From Deltaproteobacteria bacterium (GTDB lineage: Bacteria > Myxococcota_A > Polyangia > Polyangiales > JADJMO01): 59,643 bases of DNA. How positions within the stretch are numbered: the stretch's first letter is position 1; each line of letters starts with the position of its first letter. Of the stretch, positions 13,679 through 22,342 are shown piece after piece. The stretch covers positions 99,590 to 159,232 of the forward strand of contig JACPFM010000001.1 of NCBI GenBank assembly GCA_016182965.1, read 5' to 3'. Below the pieces are notes generated by a model. The model worked only from the letters and a program-made list of their open reading frames with translations, searched no databases and was not told the DNA's origin. The position numbers and the translations under genes are program-made.

Positions 13679-14287
13679 TCAGGACGGCATCGAGACGGTC
13701 TTGTCGGCGGCGCGCCGAGCCTTGCGCTTCGGTCGTTCTTCGAGCTCGTCTCCGAAGAGGCCTCCGTCGGCCGGCGGCTCCCAGTGGTTCCGCGTGTTGC
13801 CCGCCTCGTCGACCTGGAAGAACACCGTGCGCCGGACGCGACCGTCGTCGAAGGTCTCGACCGCCAACATCCAGAACCACGGCGCCTCGTTGGGCGCCGC
13901 GTCGGCGAAGAGCGACAGCTGCCGCTCGTCGACGAGGCGCTTCTCGAGGGCCATCGTGCGCACGTGCCGCAGCGGCGGACGCAGCGCCGAGCCGCGATAC
14001 ACGCGCACCGGCACGTCCTCGACGAAGGTGGTGAAGGAGAGCCCCTCGCGCCGCACGCGCAGCCACGGGCTCTCGGCGCCCTCGGCCAGCTGACAGAGCG
14101 CGTAGCAGAAGCGCTCGTGCGCCTTGCACCCGAGGCCCCAGTTGGTGTCGCCCTCCTCGCGGTGCGCTTCGGAGAACGCGCGGTTGCGGGTCTCGATGGC
14201 GACCTGCGAGAGCAGGGCGAGCCGCCGACCCTTGAGCGCGGGGTCGACCTCCCAGGGCTTCTGTGCCGATGAACCGCCTGCGTGCAT
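13679..14287 (-). CDS. Hypothetical protein, unknown family
   Basis: The product is 202 aa from ATG at 14287, with good third-position GC. It has no signal peptide or membrane span. Visible features are an N-terminal helical region rich in charged residues (ALLSQVAIETRNRAFSEAHREE), a central CKAHERFCYALCQL with three cysteines, and VERQLSLF-like sequence (DERQLSLFADAAPN). QLSLF has the form of a canonical beta-clamp-binding pentapeptide. A C-terminal beta-rich part (WFWMLAVETFDDGRVRRTVFFQVDEAG) is followed by a basic tail (KRKARRAADK). It lies about 110 bases downstream of ppdK's start in the opposite sense of reading order, that is, immediately upstream of ppdK on the same strand, and could be co-transcribed with it. 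Confidence 0.55.
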   Translation of the reverse strand: MHAGGSSAQKPWEVDPALKGRRLALLSQVAIETRNRAFSEAHREEGDTNWGLGCKAHERFCYALCQLAEGAESPWLRVRREGLSFTTFVEDVPVRVYRGSALRPPLRHVRTMALEKRLVDERQLSLFADAAPNEAPWFWMLAVETFDDGRVRRTVFFQVDEAGNTRNHWEPPADGGLFGDELEERPKRKARRAADKTVSMPS

Positions 14288-14503
14288 GTTCAGGGAGTGT
14301 CTCGCAGGTGGGCGGGAGCGGTCAATGGGGGAGGGGGAAGCGGACGCGAAGGCGGACGCGGACGCGGACGCGAAGGCGGGTGCGACATGGGACGTCGCGG
14401 CCGCTGAAGGACGGATGAGCCGTCATTCTTGGCGCGAGCGGGGCCGTGAGGACGGCGGCGAGCGGCGGCTTGCCGGGTGCGGTCGACCTCGTAGTCTCGT
14501 CTC

Positions 14504-14791
14504 ATGTTGGATCGCGGTCGGCTCGCCACCACGCGCTCGGCGACCCTGCGCGCCGTCCTCCGCGGCCTACCGCTCGGCGAGGGGGCCCGGTTCGCCATCG
14601 CCGGCGTGGAGCTGCTCGTGCTCTCGCGCGCGAAGGCCGCTCAGTGGCCGGACATCGAGCTGCGGTCGGGCGATCTCGAGGCCGTCGCGTGGGTCGCTCC
14701 CGACCAGACCGATCGCGTCGCAGACGCCCTGCTCGCCGACCCGCGCGTGATCGCCGTCCGCTTCGACGCGGCGCCGGTCGAGATCGGTTGA
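14504..14791 (+). CDS. Hypothetical protein, 95 aa
   Basis: The ATG-started frame has consistent G/C third positions and converges on the SMI1/KNR4-like gene. The peptide (MLDRGRLATTRSATLRAVL ... VRFDAAPVEIG) has one mixed alpha/beta domain with hydrophobic strands RFAIAGVELLVLS and DLEAVAWVA and a final strand RVIAVRFDA. There are no membrane spans, cysteines or signal. The family was not recognised. A GC-rich low-complexity tract of repeated GGACGC and GAAGGC units precedes it at about 14340-14380. Confidence 0.5.
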   Translation: MLDRGRLATTRSATLRAVLRGLPLGEGARFAIAGVELLVLSRAKAAQWPDIELRSGDLEAVAWVAPDQTDRVADALLADPRVIAVRFDAAPVEIG

Positions 14792-14806
14792 TCCCGGACG
14801 GCGCCC

Positions 14807-15493
<687 letters not shown>

Positions 15494-15669
15494 CGGCGAA
15501 GCGCCTAGCACCGCGCGGTCGGGGATCGGCACGAATCGTCCGCTACCGACGTGGTGTCCGAGCTCGCGGAAGGCAGCCACTTCGAAGCATACCGCGCCGC
15601 GAGCGTTCGATACCGGACACATCCGCCGCGGCGGGGCCTGCTTCCGCACGGCGCGGTCCTCGATGCCCC

Positions 15670-15832
15670 GTTCGGTGGACGTCGAGGTGTACGCATGGTG
15701 CCCGTGTCGGCATCGCGCCGAGCGAGCAGGCGAGGATCTTCGAGCGCTTCACCCTCGAGAGCGAGCCCCGGACGAGGGTCGGCGTTCACGGTTCGCCTTC
15801 CGCGCGACGTGAAGCAGGGCGCCGCGCCCTGA
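15670..15832 (+). pseudogene. Relic of a sensor histidine kinase ATPase domain
   Basis: In one frame the DNA reads VGIAPSEQARIFERF, the typical G1/F-box of HATPase_c, followed by LESEP. In a second frame it goes straight to PGRGSAFTVRLPRD, the usual last strand of a histidine kinase. The G2 box that should lie between is missing, so there is an internal deletion plus at least one frameshift. VDVEV just upstream, in a third frame, matches the strand before the G1 box. No start or upstream kinase domain remains. This 350-base gap (15494-15845) holds nothing else that I can support. Confidence 0.55.
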
Positions 15833-15845
15833 CGTCGGCGACCCG

Positions 15846-17702
15846 TCACAGCGGCGAGGTCGCGCCGATCGGCTCGAGGTTCGTGCTCTGCGCGTGGCAG
15901 GTCGACAGCGCGCCGCCGCACCCGCAGACGTTGCCGCCGCGATCGAAGAGCGAGAACTCCGCCTCGGCCCAGCCGCCCTCGGCGAGCGGTGCGTAGTTCC
16001 GCCCGACCTCGAGATCGAACCCGTTGCAGCGGAGGCGCGCGCGCGTCATCGTCAGCTGCGCCCCGAGCGCGATCACGCCTGCGCGCACGTTGCCCTCGAT
16101 CACCACGTCCTCGAGCGTGCCGACCGCAGGCACGGCGCCGTCGACTCGTGGAGCGGCGACGAGCTGGATGCCGTCACCGAAGCTGCCGTCGCGCTCCTGC
16201 GCGAGCGTGCCGCGCACGACGCAGCCCCGCGCGGTCAGCGTCCCGCCCTGCAGGTAGACGCCAGACGTCCGATTGCCGACGAACAGCGAGCGCTCGAGGA
16301 CGATCGCCGGGTAGAGCGCGCGGTCGCGATCCTCAAGGGCGACGACGCCGCCGCCGAGCGTCGCCCACTCCACGGTCGACGTCGTGCCGCGCACGATCGA
16401 GTCGGTCATCTGCAGCGTCGCCGCCGTGAGCACGACGCCGGCGCCGTGACTGCCTTCGACCAGGGAACGCTCGATGATCACCTCGGCGCCGGTGAGCGCC
16501 CACACGCCCACGCCCCCGCGCGGCTTCTTCGTCGCCGGTCGGGTGTCACGCAGCACCGAGCCCCGCACGACCAGTCGGCCACCGTCGTTCGAGATCGCCG
16601 CCGTCGATGCGCGCTCGATGACCACGCCGTCGAGCGCGACGTCCGGCTTGCGGGTGTCGCCGATGGCGCTCGCGAGCCGCACGCCGATGCCCAGCGAGCC
16701 GTCGCTCGAGGGCGCGACGTCGCGGATGAGCGTGGCGCCGATCGACACGGGCCCGCCGTCGGCCGCGACGCCGGCCGTGCGTACGCGCTCGATCACCGAG
16801 CGCGTCACCGTGAGGCGCGGCGCGGCGGCGTTTCCCGGGCGAACGGTGGCCACCAGGCCGACGCCGAGCGTGCCGTCGATCAGCCGCACGTCGCGGAACA
16901 CCGAGCGATCGACCGTCACCGTCGCGCTGGCGGAGAACACGCCGGCCTCGCGGACCCGCTCGACGAGGACACGCTCGATCGTGACGTCGGGCGACAGGCG
17001 CGTGTCGTCGATGCGCACGCCGGCCTCGCCGCAGTCGTGGACCCACAGATCCGAGAGCCGCGCTCGGCTGGCGCCGGTGACGTACACGCCTGTCCCGGCC
17101 GACACCACCGCGACGCCGCGCAGCTCCACGTCGGCGTCGAGCGTGATCGCCGTGCTCGTGCCCTCGAGCGTGACCTTCGACGGGCACACGCCGATGATGC
17201 GCGCGCTGCGCGAGACGCGGACGTTCGACGCGTACTTGCCGGCGGCGAGGAGGATCGTGGCGCCGATGGGGGCGGCTCGGACCGCGTCGTCGAGCGTCCG
17301 ATACGGTGCGTCACGCGAGCCGTCGGGGACCGGCGCCGCGCTCGCCGCGTCGACGTGCACGGTCGCCGCCGCGTCGCTGCTCGGCCACGGTCCGTCGCCG
17401 CAGGTCGACACGGGCGCGCACGCGGGGTCGCCGGGCAGCGCCATCGTCCCGGAGCCGCAGGCGACGTCGGGGAGCGTCGCGCGACATCCTCCGGCGCCGT
17501 CGGAGACGAAGCCGGTGGCGCACTCGACGGCGCCGATCGCGCGGCACGTCGCGCCGTCGTGGACGCTGTGATCGTCGCACGCGGGGACGCGCGCGACGCA
17601 CGCGCCTTCCGTCGTGCGCTCTCCCTCGCACGACGGCGCCTCGGCCGGCGCGCACGAGACGACGAGCAGCGAGAGCATCGCGACGCGCGAGAGGGGCCCC
17701 AC
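15846..17702 (-). CDS. Lipoprotein with right-handed beta-helix repeats
   Basis: The product is 618 aa (GTG start; an ATG at residue 9 gives MLSLLVVSC and may be the true start). A lipobox (LVVSC) is followed by a Cys-rich region with EGF-like spacing (CEGERTTEGAC, CDDHSVHDGATC, CATGFVSDGAGGC). From about residue 130 there is a DUF1565-type start (GSRDAPYRTLDDAVRAA, TILLAAGKYASNVRVSRSARIIG). About ten beta-helix coils follow, with recurrent units such as GVYVTGASRARLSDLWV and TVDRSVFRDV. Such proteins lie on the outer surface and bind or cleave polysaccharide; no catalytic residues can be assigned here. It is divergent from doxX. Confidence 0.85.
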   Translation of the reverse strand: MGPLSRVAMLSLLVVSCAPAEAPSCEGERTTEGACVARVPACDDHSVHDGATCRAIGAVECATGFVSDGAGGCRATLPDVACGSGTMALPGDPACAPVSTCGDGPWPSSDAAATVHVDAASAAPVPDGSRDAPYRTLDDAVRAAPIGATILLAAGKYASNVRVSRSARIIGVCPSKVTLEGTSTAITLDADVELRGVAVVSAGTGVYVTGASRARLSDLWVHDCGEAGVRIDDTRLSPDVTIERVLVERVREAGVFSASATVTVDRSVFRDVRLIDGTLGVGLVATVRPGNAAAPRLTVTRSVIERVRTAGVAADGGPVSIGATLIRDVAPSSDGSLGIGVRLASAIGDTRKPDVALDGVVIERASTAAISNDGGRLVVRGSVLRDTRPATKKPRGGVGVWALTGAEVIIERSLVEGSHGAGVVLTAATLQMTDSIVRGTTSTVEWATLGGGVVALEDRDRALYPAIVLERSLFVGNRTSGVYLQGGTLTARGCVVRGTLAQERDGSFGDGIQLVAAPRVDGAVPAVGTLEDVVIEGNVRAGVIALGAQLTMTRARLRCNGFDLEVGRNYAPLAEGGWAEAEFSLFDRGGNVCGCGGALSTCHAQSTNLEPIGATSPL

Positions 17703-17816
17703 GCGTCGAGCGTAACGCCACCAGTCACCGCGTCACACGGACCATCGTTTGCATCCGCCCGCCACGGGCTGCGCGCGCCGAGCGTTCGTTGCTCGGGGCC
17801 GCAGCGGAGGGACTCC

Positions 17817-18251
17817 ATGGCCACGGCATCGCTCCCCAGCCTCTACCCGTCGCGTCCGCGCGCGCTGCACGCGGCCCTTTGGATCGCCCAACTCGGGCTC
17901 GCCGCGATCTTCGGCATGGCGGGGGTGATGAAGCTGGCGACGCCGATCGCGCAGCTCGCGCCCAAGCTGACGTGGACGGCGGACGTGCCGGAGACGATGG
18001 TGCGGTTCATCGGGTCGTTCGAGGTCGCCGGCGCGATCGCGCTGATCGTGCCTGCGGCCACGCGCATCCGGCCGCACCTGACGCCCGTCGCTGCGACCGG
18101 GATCGTCATCCTCATGGCGTTCGCGACGATGTTCCACGTCAGTCGCGGCGAGCTCGCCCCGCTCCCGATGACCATCACGTTGGGCGCGGTCGCGGCGTTC
18201 GTGGCGTGGGGGCGCACGATGAAGGCGCCGATCGATCCGATCGCTGGCTGA
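17817..18251 (+). CDS. DoxX-like small membrane protein
   Basis: The product is 144 aa with GGAGG about 6 bases before ATG. There are four hydrophobic helices: LWIAQLGLAAIFGMAGVMKL, MVRFIGSFEVAGAIALIV, PVAATGIVILMAFATMF and ITLGAVAAFVAWG. The FGMAGVMKL motif in helix 1 and the GSFEVAGAIAL motif in helix 2 are typical of the DoxX_2 family. The family is linked to quinone or thiol-related membrane functions, but the role is usually unknown. It lies about 105 bases upstream of the TetR gene on the same strand. Confidence 0.8.
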   Translation: MATASLPSLYPSRPRALHAALWIAQLGLAAIFGMAGVMKLATPIAQLAPKLTWTADVPETMVRFIGSFEVAGAIALIVPAATRIRPHLTPVAATGIVILMAFATMFHVSRGELAPLPMTITLGAVAAFVAWGRTMKAPIDPIAG

Positions 18252-18311
18252 GCCGAGCTCCAGGGCGCAGACGCACGCAACCGATCGCGGCCGACCCGCA
18301 TCGTAGCGTCC

Positions 18312-18341
18312 TGACCGGCCGGCCAGTCTGACCGCCCGGCC
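18312..18341. promoter_or_regulatory. Candidate TetR-family operator
   Basis: TGACCGGCCGGCC (18312-18324) is repeated as TGACCGCCCGGCC (18329-18341), a direct repeat with one mismatch at a 17-base period. The first copy is also an imperfect palindrome (TGACCGGCCGGCCA). It ends 15 bases before the regulator's ATG, which fits autorepression of the TetR gene and the downstream diiron gene. Confidence 0.5.
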
Positions 18342-18356
18342 GAATAGGAGCGCGAA

Positions 18357-18995
18357 ATGCACCTCGACACGAGCGAGTTCAGTCGACCCGACGGCGGCCA
18401 GGTGACGGCGATCGTCGAGGCCGCCGAGTCGTGCTTCTCGCGCGCGGGGTACGCCGGCGCGTCGATGCGCGAGATCGCCGAGCGTGCCGGCGTGTCGAAG
18501 AGCCTCCTCCACTATCACTTCCAGTCGAAGGAGCACCTGTTCGTCGAGGTGCAGATCCGCTTCTACGAGCGCCTCGGCGCGCGCATCACCGCCGCCGTCG
18601 CGCCGATCCGCGAGGGCGACGCGCGCGGGCTCGCCGCGTTCGACGCGCTGTTCGACGTGCTGCGCACGAGCAACGACCTCGCCGTGCAGGCGGAGCTGTG
18701 GGCCGCGGCGCTCGCCAACGTGAAGCTGCGATCGCACATCACGCGGCTGCGCGAGTTCTTCCGGAAGATGCTGGTCGAGCGCATCGAGGAGATCCTCGGC
18801 CCCGATCGCGAGCGGCTCCCCGTCCCGCCCGAGGCCGCCGCCGATCTGGTGTGGGCCACGCTCAACGGTCTCGGCATCGAGGCGGCGTTCGGCGAGCCCA
18901 ACGATCGCATCGAGCGCGCGATCGGCACGCTGCGCGCGCTCGCGGCGATCGCGCTCGCGCCCCACGGCCCGACTCCGCGCACGCACGCGCAGTAG
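18357..18995 (+). CDS. TetR/AcrR-family transcriptional regulator
   Basis: The product is 212 aa. The N-terminal DNA-binding domain is typical: IVEAAESCFSRAGYAGASM, then REIAERAGVSKSLLHYHF as the helix-turn-helix (about residues 36-55), then QSKEHLFVEV. The C-terminal ligand domain is helical and variable. AGGAG lies 6 bases before ATG. A repeated GC-rich site just upstream is a candidate operator. The stop is 22 bases from the ferritin-like gene, so the regulator probably controls that gene and itself as one operon. The inducer is unknown. Confidence 0.9.
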   Translation: MHLDTSEFSRPDGGQVTAIVEAAESCFSRAGYAGASMREIAERAGVSKSLLHYHFQSKEHLFVEVQIRFYERLGARITAAVAPIREGDARGLAAFDALFDVLRTSNDLAVQAELWAAALANVKLRSHITRLREFFRKMLVERIEEILGPDRERLPVPPEAAADLVWATLNGLGIEAAFGEPNDRIERAIGTLRALAAIALAPHGPTPRTHAQ

Positions 18996-19017
18996 CCCTC
19001 AGAGCAGGAGGATCGTC

Positions 19018-20166
19018 ATGCACTTCGTGAAGCTCCCGGTGAACGAGCGAGCGGTGAAGATGAACCGCGACGTCGAGCGCGTGGTGAACCGCGCGGTGCG
19101 CACCTACGACGCAGTGATGGGCAAGCTCCGCCTCGGTGGGCGGCGCGCCGCCTACGACGACGAGGCCTACGAGTTCATCGGCGGCGCGAAGGACGAGCTC
19201 CGGAGGAAGCACTACGACAAGTCGCTGCGCCTGCTGTGGAAGGCGGAGCACGCCGCGCCGTGGTCGACCTTCAAGGACGCGGGAGAGGCGGAGAAGGCGC
19301 TGATGAACGCCGCCGAGCGCGCGATGACCGACGCCGAGCGGGCGGCGCGCGCCAAGATCACCAGCAAGGAGTTCAGGGCGGCGCTCGATCGCGAGTACAC
19401 CCCGGAGCAGAAGAGGGCACTGGTGAGCATCCTCTCGAAGATCGGCCACGGCGAGGCGTACGCGTGGCTCGTCTCCGCCTCGATGCTCAACGAGGTGAAG
19501 AGCACCGGCGCGCGCGCCGCGGTCACCATGCAGGTGATGGAGGAGGCCAAGCACTTCGTCGTGCTGCGCGAGCTGATCCAGGCCTTCGACGTGCCGATAC
19601 CGCGCCAGTCCGCGTGGGACTACCTGCTCCTCGAGGGCTGCCTGCGGGCCAAGGGCCTCGACCGCTTCTTCGGGATGAACGTGCTCGTCGAGACCATCGC
19701 GCTCTCGATCTTCGGCCTGCTCAGCGACAAGCCCGGGCTCGAGGTCCTGCGGCTCTTCCACCTCGACGAGTCGCGCCACACCGCGCTGCCCGACAATTAC
19801 TTCCGCGAGTTCCCGCTCACCGAGTGGCAGAAGAGGAACCCCGCCGCGCGCGTGTCGCGCCTGGTGATGGCGCTGCCGGCGGTGCCGCTCGTGCTCTTCC
19901 TCGAGGCGGAGCTCGCCGAGCTCGGCGTCGACGTCTTCGAGTTCGCCGGGTCGATCCTGCGCAAGGCCGTGCACCTCGCCGAGCGCGCGGGGTTCCTCCT
20001 CCCGCTGCCGGGGCCGCAGCTGCTCTCGGTCTTCAACCGCATCTTCAACGCGTACTGCTCCGTGACGCGCGGGGACCACCAGTTCCGCGAGTACATGTCC
20101 GCCGACACCACGCACGGCGCCGCCGAGGCGGCGGTGGAGAAGGAGATCTTCGGCGCGGCGGCGTAG
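19018..20166 (+). CDS. Diiron ferritin-like oxidase/oxygenase-type protein
   Basis: The product is 382 aa with AGGAGG at the right spacing before ATG. Two metal-binding motifs characteristic of ferritin-like diiron proteins are visible: VMEEAKHFVVL (Glu176, His179) and HLDESRHTALP (Glu251, His254), on two helices of a predicted four-helix bundle. An extra helical N-terminus (about 110 residues, charged) and a long hydrophobic C-terminal helix pair (VMALPAVPLVLFLEAELAEL) flank the bundle. This layout resembles AurF-like or other ferritin-like oxygenases more than storage ferritins. It is expected to use O2 on an organic substrate, but the substrate is not evident. It is co-transcribed with the TetR gene. 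Confidence 0.75.
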   Translation: MHFVKLPVNERAVKMNRDVERVVNRAVRTYDAVMGKLRLGGRRAAYDDEAYEFIGGAKDELRRKHYDKSLRLLWKAEHAAPWSTFKDAGEAEKALMNAAERAMTDAERAARAKITSKEFRAALDREYTPEQKRALVSILSKIGHGEAYAWLVSASMLNEVKSTGARAAVTMQVMEEAKHFVVLRELIQAFDVPIPRQSAWDYLLLEGCLRAKGLDRFFGMNVLVETIALSIFGLLSDKPGLEVLRLFHLDESRHTALPDNYFREFPLTEWQKRNPAARVSRLVMALPAVPLVLFLEAELAELGVDVFEFAGSILRKAVHLAERAGFLLPLPGPQLLSVFNRIFNAYCSVTRGDHQFREYMSADTTHGAAEAAVEKEIFGAAA

Positions 20167-20274
20167 GCCTTGCCGCGACGTCGCTGCGCGCGCGGCAGGG
20201 GGCGCGCGGGTGCGGCGAGGCGCGTCCGCGCTCGGCCTCCCGTGCCCCTCCCAATGAAAGACGTTCTCCCCTCG

Positions 20275-20327
20275 CGGGCTGATTTTTTCAGCCCCCGAGG
20301 GCCGGGGAGGCTGAAAAGATCAGCCCG
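20275..20327. repeat. Long inverted repeat (19-bp arms), possible terminator or palindromic element
   Basis: The left arm CGGGCTGATTTTTTCAGCC (20275-20293) and the right arm GGCTGAAAAGATCAGCCCG (20309-20327) are inverted copies with one mismatch, around a GC-rich 15-base centre. Each arm can also fold on itself (GGCTGA/TCAGCC). It lies in the 345-base gap between the diiron gene and the VOC gene, which otherwise holds nothing I can support. Confidence 0.65.
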
Positions 20328-20511
20328 TCGGGGCAGAGCGGGTTTCGGAGACCGACCACCGCCCGATGCAGGGAGCCGGTCGCCCGCGAGCTTTCGGCGG
20401 GCGCCTCCCATGCGGAGCGCGAACGGACCCCCGGCGCTCGCGTCGGCCGCGCGCATGGACCGGCGCGATCATCTCCCTGTAGCTTCGCTCGACAACACGA
20501 GGAGGCCTCCC

Positions 20512-21012
20512 ATGGGAAACCCGTTCGTCCACGTCGAGCTCAACACCGGCGACGTCTCGAAGGCGAAGAAGTTCTACCAGTCGATCTTCGACTGGAAGCT
20601 CACCGACATGCCCATGGGGCCGGGCATGGTCTACACGATGCTCGACGTCGGCACCGGCACCGGCGGCGGCATGATGCAGAAGCCGATGCCCGACGCGCCG
20701 ACGGCGTGGCTTCCCTACGTCGAGGTCGCCGACGTGAAGAAGACCGTCGCCAAGGCCCGCAAGGCGGGCGCGAACGTCATCGTCGAGTACCAGCCGGTCG
20801 GCGAGATGGGCGCGATCGGGATCTTCATCGATCCGACCGGCGCCGCGCTCGGCCTGTGGGAGACGTGGGCGCGTGCCCCGCAGGCCACGAAGAAGGGCGC
20901 GAAGAAGGGCGCGAAGAAGGGCGCGAAGGCCGCGAAGAAGGCCGCCCCGAAGAAGGCGGCGGCGCGCACGACGAAGAAGGCGGGCGGTAAGAAGAAGGCG
21001 ACGAGGCGATAG
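20512..21012 (+). CDS. VOC (glyoxalase-like) protein with histone-H1-like basic tail
   Basis: The product is 166 aa with GAGGAGG before ATG. Residues 1-120 form a vicinal-oxygen-chelate domain: PFVHVELNTGDVSKAKKFYQ, then IFDWKLTDMPMGPGMVYTML, PYVEVADVKKTVAKARKAGA and IGIFIDPTGAALGLWE. His and Glu residues sit at the usual metal positions. From about residue 125 the protein becomes a Lys/Ala-rich tail (TKKGAKKGAKKGAKAAKKAA, then PKKAAARTTKKAGGKK) ending KKATRR, very like histone H1 or the AlgP/Hc1 tails that bind DNA. The domain pair suggests a small-molecule enzyme or sensor held on nucleic acid. Its activity cannot be named. Confidence 0.85.
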   Translation: MGNPFVHVELNTGDVSKAKKFYQSIFDWKLTDMPMGPGMVYTMLDVGTGTGGGMMQKPMPDAPTAWLPYVEVADVKKTVAKARKAGANVIVEYQPVGEMGAIGIFIDPTGAALGLWETWARAPQATKKGAKKGAKKGAKAAKKAAPKKAAARTTKKAGGKKKATRR

Positions 21013-21024
21013 ACGAGCCGCACG

Positions 21025-21738
21025 TCACCGCGGCGCCGCCGATGCTCGCGTGGCCTGGGCTCCCCGCCGCGCGAGCAGCTCGCGCGCTTCGTCCTCGCTC
21101 ACGTCGGACCAGCGCTCGTAGGCGTCGGCGACCGCGAAGCTCGACCCCGAGCGCAAGTTCGCCACGAACAGCGCGTCGACCTCGCGCGCGAGCCGCTGCG
21201 CACCATCGAGCGGACCGGTGGGAACCGCGACGATGACGTGCGCGGCGCCGGCGCGCCGGAGTGCCGCGAGCGCGGCGCGTAGGGTGAACCCCGACGCGAG
21301 GCCGTCGTCGACCACGATCACGGTCGAGCCGATCACGTCGAGCGGCTCGTCTCCCCGCAGGAGCCGCACCCGACGGGCGACCTTCGCTCGCGTGACCTCG
21401 ACGCCGTGCTCCGCCTCGTCCGACCGGAGCCCCACGTGGCGGACGAGAGCGTCGTTGAGCAAGCACGAGCCGTCGAACGCGACCGCGCCGTACCCGACCT
21501 CGGTGTTCCACGGCAGCGTGATCTTGCTGACGACCACGACGTCGAGCGGCAGACCGAGCGCGTCCGCGAGCGCCGCGGCGACCGGAACGCCACCCGCGGG
21601 AATCGCGAGCACGCGCGCGCGTTCGTCGAGGCCGTGCGCCGACAGCAGCCGAGCGAGCACGGCTCCGGCGTGCGGCCGATCGCGGAAGACGGCCAGGCGA
21701 TCACGAAGCGCGGGGTCCTCGACGAGCTTCACACCCAT
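21025..21738 (-). CDS. Phosphoribosyltransferase-domain protein
   Basis: The product is 237 aa from ATG 21738 (MGVKLVEDPALRDRLAVF); an ATG at 21837 would add a basic, low-complexity extension. The type I PRTase fold shows RVLAIPAGGVPVAAALADAL near the start, a flexible hood loop (LPWNTEVGYGAVAFDG) and the PRPP-binding loop VIVVDDGLASGFTLRAALAAL, with the expected acidic pair. It resembles the stand-alone PRTases often found with dienelactone-hydrolase domains in bacterial stress clusters; the true substrate base is unknown. It converges with the VOC gene (12 bases apart) and is divergent from GtrA. Confidence 0.85.
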   Translation of the reverse strand: MGVKLVEDPALRDRLAVFRDRPHAGAVLARLLSAHGLDERARVLAIPAGGVPVAAALADALGLPLDVVVVSKITLPWNTEVGYGAVAFDGSCLLNDALVRHVGLRSDEAEHGVEVTRAKVARRVRLLRGDEPLDVIGSTVIVVDDGLASGFTLRAALAALRRAGAAHVIVAVPTGPLDGAQRLAREVDALFVANLRSGSSFAVADAYERWSDVSEDEARELLARRGAQATRASAAPR

Positions 21739-21865
21739 CGGCGCAGCACGTTTCGCGCCAAAGGCAGCGAGCGGGACTCTCCACGGCGCTCTTGCCGGGC
21801 GGGGTCTTTCGCGAGGCGCGCTGGTCGCGTTCGACACTTGACCGCTGTGCGCGAGGCCCTACGCG

Positions 21866-22342
21866 GTGCGCCGCGTAGCGCGGATCGCACGAGTCACGAT
21901 CCCGCGGGATTTCTCGACGGAGCGCCGCTTGCAGTGGAGCCGCTGCGTGCTGACCGCGAAGCTCGCGACCCTGGGCCGCTCCACGATCGTGGGCGGCGCC
22001 GCCACGCTGACCGACCTCCTGGTGCTGTTCGTCTGCATGCACGCCTTCGGGTGGTCGCCGCGCGTCGCCAACGTGCCCGCGCTGATCGCGGGCGGCGTCG
22101 TGAACTTCCACGGCAACCGCACGTTCGCGTTCCGCGCGACCGAGGGACGCATCGAGCGGCAGGCGACGCTGTTCTTGCTCAGCGAGCTCGTGACGCTGGC
22201 GTTGAACGGCGTCCTCTACGATCTCGCGATCCGCTCGCTGCACCCGCAGCCCGCCGGCGCGATGGTGATCCGGTTGATCACGCAGAACGTGGTGTTCCTC
22301 GCGTGGTCGTTTCCGGTGTGGCGGCTCGTGTTCCGGCGATGA
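21866..22342 (+). CDS. GtrA-like membrane protein
   Basis: The product is 158 aa from GTG 21866. It has four predicted membrane helices: LGRSTIVGGAATLTDLLVLF, VANVPALIAGGVVNFHGNR, LFLLSELVTLALNGVLYDL and IRLITQNVVFLAWSFPVW. The GRSTIVGGAATLTD start of helix 1 and the GGVVNFHGNRTFAF junction are the family hallmarks. GtrA proteins are thought to flip polyprenyl-linked sugars in envelope glycan synthesis. No glycosyltransferase is next to it here. The start is uncertain. Its stop abuts the end of glyS (convergent, no gap). Confidence 0.85.
   Translation: MRRVARIARVTIPRDFSTERRLQWSRCVLTAKLATLGRSTIVGGAATLTDLLVLFVCMHAFGWSPRVANVPALIAGGVVNFHGNRTFAFRATEGRIERQATLFLLSELVTLALNGVLYDLAIRSLHPQPAGAMVIRLITQNVVFLAWSFPVWRLVFRR

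Noticed and set aside
14340..14380. GGACGC/GAAGGC tract as a regulatory array
   Set aside because: It is low-complexity codon-like sequence of the high-GC background with no symmetry, and no second copy was noticed.
20170..20511. Continuous plus-strand frame leading into the VOC gene
   Set aside because: It is Arg/Pro-rich, runs through the inverted repeat and lacks a ribosome site; GAGGAGG marks ATG 20512 as the start.
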